A stretch of DNA of 25,000 nt. Source: Chromera velia. Its lineage: Eukaryota; Sar; Chromeraceae. The stretch spans positions 99,125-124,124 of the forward strand of contig JAHBMJ010000277.1 of the NCBI GenBank assembly GCA_018398765.1, given 5' to 3'. The position numbers and the translations under genes are program-made. Of the stretch, positions 8,438-17,520 are shown in pieces. The notes beneath the pieces were generated by a model that saw nothing but the letters and a program-made list of their open reading frames with translations, had not been told where the DNA came from and ran no database searches. The stretch's first letter is position 1. Each line of letters opens with the position of its first letter.

Positions 8438-10168
8438 TCACGGAGTCCACTGGATGCCATAGTACTGCATCTCCCAATCGGTTGGCCCTATAATCATCCC
8501 CGGCTCTTTCCCATCTGTTTGATCCAAGTCTCCGTTAGCTTGGTGCTGCTGCTTTGATGGAGGTTGTGGACTGATAGAAGACTGCGCTGAAGTGCGGGCA
8601 GTCCGCACGCTCCTCATTTGCCGCACTGCAGGTCTCACTTCCAGCACACACGGTATCACACTCCCTCCATTTCTATACATCTCCCTGTAAAATGTCTCTC
8701 CTGTCTGTCCACACCCACGACGTACCAAAAATGCATCCCAGTCTGCCGTGCCGATTCCCTGAACATTTGGGATCAAGTCTTCCCTTCCCAACCAAAAACG
8801 AAAAAACGCATCCTCCCAATACTCATGCTGGAGTGGATCGTATGGTGGGACAGTCACTGGCGTCTTTGGCTTTTCATGAGCTGCCTGCTTCTTCTCTTTT
8901 TCCCTGTCCTTCGCCTCCCTTCTCTCTTGCTGATGCCTGGCCTGACAAAACAGTATCAAACCATCAGACGAGACTGCAGGTTCCTCCACTCCCTCACTGA
9001 TTGGAGGCAGAGGAGACCAAGGGTTGTCCGTCTCCTTCTTTTGCCTCACAGCCAGCATCTCCTTTTCATGCTTTTCTTGCCTCTTTCTCTCTTTCTTCTC
9101 TTGACGCTTCTGTTTCTGTCTTTCTGCTTTCCTCGGATTCCCACCGTCAAAGTTATTTCCCTGCCTGCCTGTCTCCAAACGATTGAGCTGCGGAGATGGG
9201 CTGTGCGATCTCTGACAGTGGATTTACTCTCTCAATTCCTAACTTCCAACTCCATATAATCATGATTCAAACAAGTCCTTTCCCATACCTCCTTCTTCCT
9301 TCCCACACCTTTCAATCCGGCACAGCTCCATTGGAGTGGGCTCATTCATTTGACCATCCCCTCCGGCAGGAGCCATCCCAGGGGAGCTCTGACCGAAATC
9401 AAAAGTCGTCTGAGGCGTTGTAAAGATCAGGCCCCCATCAGTATTGACAAACCCACTCTCTTCTTGCATTTTACACGTCTCTCCGCCTTCTTTTCGGGAC
9501 GACTGACCAACATGGTCATTATCATCGTGCGCGGACACCCCGCCACGCCAGTCATTTCCCCCACGGGACAATTCACCTCTGTCTGCCCCCTGAAAAGGCA
9601 CAGCAAGGCAAGTCAGATTCGTTCTAAACCCTCTCTCTCCAGAAAAAGATCCTCTGTTCTATGTAGCCCCTTCTCTCACAAGATATTTGGACTGTGGATT
9701 ACCTGGTTGGATGATGTTGTTGTCATTGGATACACCTACGGCTGCCCTAGAGATGTCCGTACAGTAATTTTTCTTTCTCTTTCTCCTTCTTCCCCTCACT
9801 CTCTTCTCATCATCCTGAGGGCAAAGGGACCTGAAGACGTCAGATGATTGCTGAGTCTTTGCTTACTCTGCCTCTTCCCTCCTCCATACAGCTTCCGTCA
9901 TCCTTCGGCTTCTGCAGGTTTTCTTGCCTTCTATATCGGATCGGTATTTTCTTTTCTGCACAACGGCTAAGCCTTCTGCCTGAAGCTTCTCTTCTCCTGA
10001 TGAAGTGGCAGACACACCACTTGGTCTCAGAAGTTTCTGCGCAATCTTGTATCCCTCCAGCAAGAAGCCTTCACCGCTCTTCTGCACTTCGCAAGAAGGA
10101 ACGTCTTTGAATTTCTCTAATTTTTTAACGATAGAAAGAAAATTTCTAAAGCATTCCCAAATTGACAT
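8438..10168 (-). CDS. Unrecognised charged protein, 4 exons, minus strand
   Basis: Exons in transcript order: 10168-9867, 9830-9740, 9589-9309, 9200-8438; 478 residues, phases agree at all junctions. The ATG at 10168 is the first after an in-frame TAG. Introns are 36, 150 and 108 nt with donors GTAAGC, GTAGGT and GTGTGG. I do not recognise the family. Visible parts: an N-terminal helical stretch (SIWECFRNFLSIVKKLEKFK); a very basic nuclear-localisation-like patch at about 110-121 (KRVRGRRRKRKK); a second Lys/Arg/Glu/Gln-rich helix near 245-270; and a compact aromatic-rich segment at about 335-385 including EYWEDAFFRFWLGRED and TADWDAFLVRRG. The C-terminus is Gln/Ser-rich. It has fewer microsatellites and shorter introns than its neighbours and lies between two 260-bp direct repeats, so it could belong to an accessory or mobile segment. 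Exon 3-4 splicing is the least certain junction. Confidence 0.55.
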
Positions 10169-11550
10169 CTCTTTAGAAGCGGTCTAAACGTGTCAATGAC
10201 TCTTTCTGCAAAGTAAAATGATTGACTGCTGTACGTCTCTATCCGAGTTAAAGGGTTTCGTGCGTAGTCAGGCAAGCTATGGGTAGCTACAGATAATGGA
10301 CCTCGCACTGCAAATTCACGACCAAGAGACGGTCTGCGAATACCCCCGAGGCGATCGTGCTACTCCGCTACCATGCTAGGTGGTGGGCAGGTGCGTATTA
10401 GTGGTTAGCGTAATATACTTGACTCGTACATACAGGATCTATCATGCCAGGTTCTTACTTCTAGATACTTCCTTACAGACTTTCATACCAAGATTTGACT
10501 CACTGCCGACTGCATGCACATGCGTGTGACTTAATTACATGGACATGAATGCGCTTGAATTGCGCACATCTCGTAACATCTCGATATGGCCTAACATGCT
10601 GCGTTACATACCGTTGGGTGGCTGCAAGCCTCATAACGTTACGGACATATCACTTTCTATCACTTTCTTAGGCTATGTCGGCTGAGCCACAAATTTTGAT
10701 TATCACATTATATCTATCCTGCTAGATACCGTCACTGCACGTAACTTAGGGGAGGCGATAACTAAATAAATTCATGGTTTTGTGGCTTTGGGACATACAA
10801 TTAAAAAGGAAATTGAACTGGAGTAACAGGAAGGAGAAAAAGAAAAAAGAATTTAAGAAGAATTAAAGTAAATTAAAGCTCATGAAAGGTCACTACTTAC
10901 GTGACTATACGTGACTAGGCTACGTCGCCGCATGCACAAAAGAAAGACGACTGAATTTGGCCGTTATGCGAAGTCAGACTAGGTTAGACTAGGTACGACA
11001 TAGTCATGCACATAGAAGCAGAGGTACGGTTTAAGGGCGCTTTTTTGGCGCGCGGGGCGCGCGGTTTTTTGCGGCCAAACCAGCGGCCCTGGCATGCCAG
11101 GCACTATATATATGCATGGGCGCGTATAGGGCCCCCCGGAGCGTGCATGTGCCCGCGATTTGGGCCCAGACTGCATGACTCAATCGTCCATGGGATCTGT
11201 TGTGCAAGGGCAGCGTCTGACACAGCACACCGCTTCATCAAGTCTTTCTCCACCATCGTTCTCTCTCTACAGAAACTGACCATTCGTTTCAGGAAGAGTT
11301 AGCCAGGAGAAGTGCTTGAGCAAGTGCATTTCGTGAGAAAAGCAGCGGAGATGTGTTATCTGGTGATCTTCCGGCTTCGTTGACTTTGTGCAACGCTCTA
11401 TAGACTTGAATCTACTTGAGCGTTTACAGTTTCTGACCACCTAGTTCCTTGTTGGCTCGCCAATCCCGACGTTTTTCCTGTACTGAACAACATAGAGAGG
11501 CTTCTCCTGCTTCTTCTTGGTTTTGTGCGCATCTTCATCCCCCGAAAAAG
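10169..11550. other. Intergenic region with repeat copy and GC-rich block
   Basis: Holds the right 260-bp repeat (10375-10643), AT-rich sequence at 10660-10910, and a CpG-rich block at 11036-11165. That block has GGCGCGCGGGGCGCGCGG, the perfect palindrome CCTGGCATGCCAGG, and a TATATATATG run at 11105-11114. The divergent 5' ends of the genes at 10168 and 11551 flank it, so promoters are expected here, but none can be placed firmly. Confidence 0.4.
10375..10643 (+). repeat. 260-bp direct repeat, right copy
   Basis: Second copy of the repeat at 7723-7981 in the same orientation. It lies just outside the 5' end of the minus-strand gene. Relative to the left copy it has mostly C-to-T and G-to-A changes and an extra CTCGTAACAT-type duplication before GATATGGCC. 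Confidence 0.8.
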
Positions 11551-14500
11551 ATGCAGCCTTACAAACAACACTTGGGAAGTCTCCCGAAGAACAGACAGCC
11601 CGATCTAGAGCACCGCTTGGAAGAGCAAGAAACGGTCGGTTCGTTAGCCTTTCTCTTTTCTGTTCTTTCCTTTTCTGTGGTAGGCACCGAGGCAGGCAGG
11701 GTAAGCGGCACACACGCGCCAGCCGGCGAGAGCACCCGTAGATACCAGTAGAAAGAAGGGGACAGACTGTACGGAGCTGAACAAATTAACGTACAAGACA
11801 GCCTGTCAGGCAGGCAGTGTGCATTGCATTATCTGTTGTACGTGGACGGAATCAGCGTGAGAGATATAGATGGATCAGGGGGGAGCTCGAACTCAGATGG
11901 GATTGCTAATACAACATATAAACGCGTGCACGTACTGAAATTATGTAGATGGATAAAGCATTTTTGATAGGTAGATAGTCACTTCATTTCGGTCCGTCTT
12001 TTTTCTATCCATGTGTTTCTTCGTGCAGCTCGTTGCGGCCCTGAGGGCTCTCCTCGAGAAGCAAGATGCAGACTTGTCGGGGCGCCTCGCCGCACTGCAA
12101 CAGTGGATGGAAGAAGAGAGGGAAAGGGCTGAGTTTCTCGGTGAAATCTTGGGGGTGTACAGACAGGAGGCTGAGGAAGCAAAAGCCGCCGCCCATAAAG
12201 CGCAAATGGAAGTGAAAGACCGAGAGGATCGACTCGTGGAGGCCTATAGAGAACTGTTGTCGTTGCAGCAACGCCTTGGGGACAGGGAGCGTAGACTCGA
12301 AGAGAAAGAAGAGGTCAGTTTGTGGAGCCATTATCTTTCTTCGCCTCTTTAGGCCGTTCTTTTCTTCTCAAAGAAAACAGATCTGATTCAGCATATGAAG
12401 GGGAAGGGTTGATGTCAATCAGTGAATCACATTACTTTCTCTTCTTGCCGTTGAAAAGAGCGAAACAGTCTTCCAGGCTGCATATCGTGCATTCAGTCTG
12501 GTCGGTTAATCAGCTTGAAAAAAAAAGAGAAAAAAGGTGCGCAGATTAGAGCGCTCAATGGGGATGATCATTTCACTACATTAGCCGATTTTGTGGAGTG
12601 TGTATCTATCTCTGCAGCTCGTTTTCGGTTTGAGAAGGCTCCTTGACAGCCAGGTACAGCTGCTCCAGAAGCTGCCGGAGTCCGAGTCCCCCTACCAGTC
12701 TTCCAATTTCATGAACCCACCAGGAGGGGGAAGGGAAGAGAAGGACAACGAAAGTCTGTCTGAAACTCCGAGGATGGAAGTTCTGGTCGAAGTTCAGATC
12801 ACGCCCATTCCCACAAGATCTGCCCAATGTTCACCCATCGGCTGCTCTCCCTCTCCTTCTCCTCAACCTGAGGCTGCCTCCTCGGCTCTATCGAGCACCT
12901 CCTATCCCCTTCCTGCCCCCCACCGGGTGCCTCGTCCCTCGGCTGTTCGTCCTCCGATGCCTCCCTCCGTCGTCAACAGAGACAGTGAAAGGTCACAACA
13001 GCAACAGCAAGAGGAGCATCAGCGGCTGGCCGCCTCGTCACTACATCGAACAGTCTCAACGTCTTCCTCTCTGTCAGCGAGCGTCACAAACGGAATCCAT
13101 CAAGAGAAAGAAGATGAAGTCATGCCAGCCTCTCCCCTTTCTGCCTCCCCAGCAGACACACCAGAAGAAGGAGGGCAAGATGAGGCATCTCCCCTTTCTG
13201 CCTCCCCGGCAGACGGAGGAGAAGGAGGGCAAGATGAGGCATCTCCCCTTTCTGCCTCCCCGGCAGACGGAGGAGAAGGAGGGCAAGATGAGGCATCTCC
13301 CCTTTCTGCCTCCCCGGCAGACGGAGGAGAAGGAGGGCAAGATGAGGCATCTCCCCTTTCTGCCTCCCCGGCAGACGGAGGAGAAGGAGGGCAAGATGAG
13401 GCATCTCCCCTTTCTGCCTCCCCGGCAGACGGAGGAGAAGGAGGGCAAGATGAGGCATCTCCCCTTTCTGCCTCCCCGGCAGACGGAGGAGAAGGAGGGC
13501 AAGATGAGGCATCTCCCCTTTCTGCCTCCCCGGCAGACGGAGGAGAAGGAGGGCAAGATGAGGCATCTCCCCTTTCTGCCTCCCCGGCAGACGGAGGAGA
13601 AGGAGGGCAAGATGAGGCATCTCCCCTTTCTGCCTCCCCGGCAGACGGAGGAGAAGGAGGGCAAGATGAGGCATCTCCCCTTTCTGCCTCCCCGGCAGAC
13701 GGAGGAGAAGGAGGGCAAGATGAGGCATCTCCCCTTTCTGCCTCCCCGGCAGACGGAGGAGAAGGAGGGCAAGATGAGGCATCTCCCCTTTCTGCCTCCC
13801 CGGCAGACGGAGGAGAAGGAGGGCAAGATGAGGCATCTCCCCTTTCTGCCTCCCCGGCAGACGGAGGAGAAGGAGGGCAAGATGAGGCATCTCCCCTTTC
13901 TGCCTCCCCGGCAGACGGAGGAGAAGGAGGGCAAGATGAGGCATCTCCCCTTTCTGCCTCCCCGGCAGACGGAGGAGAAGGAGGGCAAGATGAGGCATCT
14001 CCCCTTTCTGCCTCCCCGGCAGACGGAGGAGAAGGAGGGCAAGATGAGGCATCTCCCCTTTCTGCCTCCCCGGCAGACGGAGGAGAAGGAGGGCAAGATG
14101 AGGCATCTCCCCTTTCTGCCTCCCCGGCAGACGGAGGAGAAGGAGGGCAAGATGAGGCATCTCCCCTTTCTGCCTCCCCGGCAGACGGAGGAGAAGGAGG
14201 GCAAGATGAGGCATCTCCCCTTTCTGCCTCCCCGGCAGACGGAGGAGAAGGAGGGCAAGATGAGGCATCTCCCCTTTCTGCCTCCCCGGCAGACGGAGGA
14301 GAAGGAGGGCAAGATGAGGCATCTCCCCTTTCTGCCTCCCCGGCAGACGGAGGAGAAGGAGGGCAAGATGAGGCATCTCCCCTTTCTGCCTCCCCGGCAG
14401 ACGGAGGAGAAGGAGGGCAAGATGAGGCATCTCCCCTTTCTGCCTCCCCGGCAGACGGAGGAGAAGGAAGGCAAGATGAGGCATCTCCCCTTTCTGCCTC

Positions 14501-15346
14501 CCCGGCAGACGGAGGAGAAGGAGGGCAAGATGAGGCATCTCCCCTTTCTGCCTCCCCGGCAGACGGAGGAGAAGGAGGGCAAGATGAGGCATCTCCCCTT
14601 TCTGCCTCCCCGGCAGACGGAGGAGAAGGAGGGCAAGATGAGGCATCTCCCCTTTCTGCCTCCCCGGCAGACGGAGGAGAAGGAGGGCAAGATGAGGCAT
14701 CTCCCCTTTCTGCCTCCCCGGCAGACGGAGGAGAAGGAGGGCAAGATGAGGCATCTCCCCTTTCTGCCTCCCCGGCAGACGGAGGAGAAGGAGGGCAAGA
14801 TGAGGCATCTCCCCTTTCTGCCTCCCCGGCAGACGGAGGAGAAGGAGGGCAAGATGAGGCATCTCCCCTTTCTGCCTCCCCGGCAGACGGAGGAGAAGGA
14901 GGGCAAGATGAGGCATCTCCCCTTTCTGCCTCCCCGGCAGACGGAGGAGAAGGAGGGCAAGATGAGGCATCTCCCCTTTCTGCCTCCCCGGCAGACGGAG
15001 GAGAAGGAGGGCAAGATGAGGCATCTCCCCTTTCTGCCTCCCCGGCAGACGGAGGAGAAGGAGGGCAAGATGAGGCATCTCNGCAGACGGAGGAGAAGGA
15101 GGGCAAGAGGAGGCCTCTCCCACATTTACCGCCGTGAGGTGTGAGGAGGGGTGTAACATTCCATTTGATTGGTTGGAGGACGGACAGGTAGAGGACCCTT
15201 TCGATTGCTGGCACTGCAACAAAGGTCTTTGGTCGTGGGAGCAGTTCAAAATCCACATGTCAGAAAAACATGGAGTGGAGCGACTGAATCGAAAGTTTGA
15301 AGAGCTGAGACGGTGCGGTAGGCTGGGGCGTCCGATTCGGTTTTGA
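11551..15346 (+). CDS. Coiled-coil, tandem-repeat and C2H2 zinc-finger protein (frame broken by N)
   Basis: Exons 11551-11634, 12029-12313 and 12618-15346; introns are phase 0 with donors GTCGGT and GTCAGT. Residues about 15-140 form one continuous coiled coil spanning all three exons (LEHRLEEQET joined to LVAALRALLEKQDADLS, then a Glu/Arg/Gln-rich helix). Next comes a Ser/Pro-rich linker with a Q5 run, then from about residue 311 thirty-five copies of DEASPLSASPADGGEGGQ. After the repeats the C-terminus has FDCWHC ... HMSEKH, a C-x2-C-x12-H-x4-H zinc-finger pattern, then a basic tail ending GRPIRF. The N at 15082 replaces at least 17 bases of the repeat. As written the frame shifts there and would stop early at 15137; with the normal repeat length, DGGEGGQEEASP runs straight into the zinc-finger frame. 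Minimum length is then 1037 residues. Function is unknown; a scaffold or nucleic-acid-binding role would be a guess. Confidence 0.65.
13179..15081. repeat. 54-bp coding minisatellite, 35 full copies plus part of a 36th
   Basis: Period exactly 54 bp, in phase with codons. Copies run from 13179 to 15068 and the 36th is cut by the N. All look identical except one G-to-A change at 14469 (Gly to Arg). A diverged founder-like unit (ASPLSASPADTPEEGGQ) precedes the array and an EEASP variant follows it. Five of six frames are free of stops across the array; only the plus strand is supported as coding. Confidence 0.95.
15082..15082. other. Ambiguous base: probable assembly gap in repeat array
   Basis: Between GCATCTC and GCAGACGG every other copy has 17 bases; here there is a single N. 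The missing length is therefore 16 bases, or 16 plus multiples of 54. Confidence 0.85.
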
Positions 15347-15556
15347 GACACAGGGAGGAAGAGAGGGAGGGAGACGGGGAGGCATTTGCTCTTCCGGGGA
15401 GGGGAGGCATCAGTCGTGATCTTTTCTATGTGCGATGAAAAATTGCAGGTTAGCTCTCTTTAAAAAAGATAAAAGAGTCTCTTTCTTAGTCGGGCCCCAA
15501 TGCGCCCATGCCTCTGGAGGTGGTTTTGGCACCAGTCCTCCATAGTTGACGAGATT

Positions 15557-16144
15557 TCAGGAGTGGGAGAGACGGCGGGACAGCTTTGAGTATCTAGTTG
15601 ACGGAAATCCCTTTTGATCCGGCCGGCCGCGGAAGTTCGCAATAATTGTGCTGTCGGACGAATAGTGCAAAGCGAGCTCTTTTTGCATGTTGAGTAAACG
15701 AATGAAGAAGTGGGAGGCAAAGGGTATGTGTGGCCGACTGTCATCTCTCTTCAGAGAGACGCGTTTGACTTCTTCGCCTGTCGCGCAGCTAGCACAGGTG
15801 AGGGGGTCGTTCTGCTCCCCTTTCTTGTCTCCGAGCGGGCCCCGGAAGAATGTCATATGCATGGCCGGTTCGACCATGCGTGACTCCATCCATTCCAACC
15901 CCCCAATTCGATCACTGCAGCTGTTCAAGTTGACCGGCACGTGACAGCAACGCCTCGCAAAACAAAAAGGGGGAGACGGAGATAGATCCATCCGGCCTTG
16001 TGGCTTTGACTTAGACGAGGGTCCTGGACAGCAGATCCCCCCCTTACCCACTCTCCCCCCCCCATGGCGGGCAGCAGCTCTGCCCACCTGCATGCCTGCA
16101 GGCCCACAAACCCCCCGGTCCACTTCGCTCTTCCTTGGATCCAT
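15557..16144 (-). CDS. Possible uncharacterised ORF or exon, weak
   Basis: A 195-residue open frame from an ATG at 16144 (about 213 codons open in all) to a stop at 15557. The start lies in the (CGAT)n microsatellite. It includes LKRDDSRPHIPFASHFFIRL and LNMQKELALHYSSDSTI. I recognise no family. Plus-strand frames of similar length overlap it, so it may be chance, one exon of a larger minus-strand gene, or a decayed gene. Confidence 0.2.
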   Translation of the reverse strand: MDPRKSEVDRGVCGPAGMQVGRAAARHGGGRVGKGGICCPGPSSKSKPQGRMDLSPSPPFCFARRCCHVPVNLNSCSDRIGGLEWMESRMVEPAMHMTFFRGPLGDKKGEQNDPLTCASCATGEEVKRVSLKRDDSRPHIPFASHFFIRLLNMQKELALHYSSDSTIIANFRGRPDQKGFPSTRYSKLSRRLSHS

Positions 16145-17030
16145 CGATCGATCGATCGATCGATGCCCCTCGGCCGACCCCGGAAATCCTCCCACCACTC
16201 ACTCACATTAGATTCTGCACACCTTCAAGTTGGCGCCTTAAGTGTACAGTTGTTTCAGGCGATGCGCCCGGCGCCTGCAGGCCTGGAGGGAGAGATGGCC
16301 GGGTGGACAACTACCTCCTCGGATGGCAGCCTGAAGAGAGCGGGAATGATCGAATCCATGCTTGACGGTGGACGTTCTTGCAATCGATTGTTTCTGTGCA
16401 ATGCAGTCAGGTCACGCACTGCCAGGCAACCTCTGCTGATTCTGGGTGAAAGGGGAAATTCAATCCGATCGTGGGGATGCATGGGTAGGGCGGGTCGCCC
16501 GGGTAGCACGTGCACCGCGGTAGAAGGTGAAGGTTTGGATGTGTCTCAGCGAGGAGAGCTCGATTGAGTCGGTTCGACCTGCCTGCAGGCTATCGGGACA
16601 TCCAGCTCGCGTGCGAATTGCCAAAGCCCTGAGGCCCCCTTCAAGTCCGGGGGGTTAGACTTGCCCTGCCGCGCCCTTAAACAACACAAAGAAGTTCGTT
16701 CGTTCGTTCGTTCATGAGGAGAGACCGGTGCAGTCCTACACCAACATTGCAAGGGTCTTCGTGAGTGACCCTGGCATCCCATCCGCTCCCGGCCAAGTCC
16801 CTCCTGCCTCTCCGAATGAATCTCCTCCTGCATGCCTAGCTGTGCTGCCTGCCTGCCTGCTTGGTGGCTGATCGAGGGGGCATCGACGGCCTGGTAGCAG
16901 AGCTGAGCCTCCACTTTGACGCTCGGAGCGACAGGAGGTCCATGCACTGATCGAGCAAGTGCATGTCCGTGGAGCAGTCAAGAGGCCGCGTCTGCGTCAA
17001 AGAATCGGGCACATATGTGCATGTGTGATT

Positions 17031-17034
17031 GCGC

Positions 17035-17065
<31 letters not shown>

Positions 17066-17142
17066 TGTGCGTGTGTGTGTGCGTGTGTGCGTGCGTGTGT
17101 GTATGTGTGTATGCGTGTGTGTGTGTGTGTGTGTGTGTGTGG
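17031..17142. repeat. (GC)n then (GT)n alternating purine-pyrimidine tract
   Basis: GC dinucleotides (17031-17048) pass into GT with GTGC interruptions to 17142. Open frames across it are artefacts. A strictly alternating tract of this kind can adopt Z-DNA. Confidence 0.9.
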
Positions 17143-17520
17143 TTGTCAGTGATGTGTCAGTGTCTATGCGGTGCCCGACAAACCGTCTGCGTTGTGCGAT
17201 GCCGTCACGCTGCTCACTCGATCACGCACTCTCTTTTACAACGTCGAAGGAATCCGACATAACCTGGGCGATGAAGTAGCGGCCATTCCTTCCTTCCTTC
17301 CGTGGCGCGTACTGCTGACCCAATCGGATGTCATTCGGCCCCGCAATCGGCCGGCCAGAGCATGCTCAGCCAGTATGGCATGCGTGACGTACTGCAGGGC
17401 AACAGCAGTCGTCAAGGGCTTCCTTCAGCGTCGACCCTCGGGCTTCCAGCCTGACCTCCTCAGAGTTTTACTCGCCACTCGCTTGTCAATGACCAAGTGT
17501 TGAGGTGGGCTTGCAATGAC

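Larger units (their letters stand above)
15347..17520. other. GC-rich region without a confident gene
   Basis: Several medium open frames exist on both strands but none has an exon chain I can defend. Contents: a minus-strand frame at 15557-16198, a (CGAT)n run at 16143-16164, a (GTTC)n run near 16696, PstI-like CTGCAG and TGCAGGC motifs, and a long GC/GT tract at 17031-17142. Composition falls abruptly to AT-rich at about 17520. Confidence 0.4.

Noticed and set aside
8088-8477. Minus-strand frame after the end of the charged-protein gene
   Set aside because: It overlaps the 3' end of that gene out of frame, lacks a supported start and is probably 3' flanking sequence.
7723-10643. LTR retrotransposon with the two 260-bp repeats as LTRs
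   Set aside because: No TG...CA ends, primer-binding site, protease, reverse transcriptase or integrase is visible, and the enclosed gene is spliced and antisense.
11105-11114. TATA box for the gene starting at 11551
   Set aside because: It is 437 bp from the ATG within a simple TA run; not enough to call a promoter.
13179-15081. Regular spaced repeats resembling a CRISPR array
   Set aside because: Units are contiguous and coding with no variable spacers, in a eukaryotic gene.
13074-15351. Three minus-strand and one second plus-strand frame of about 700 residues across the repeat array
   Set aside because: They are shadows of a stop-free 54-bp unit. Only the frame joined to the coiled coil and zinc finger has supported exons.
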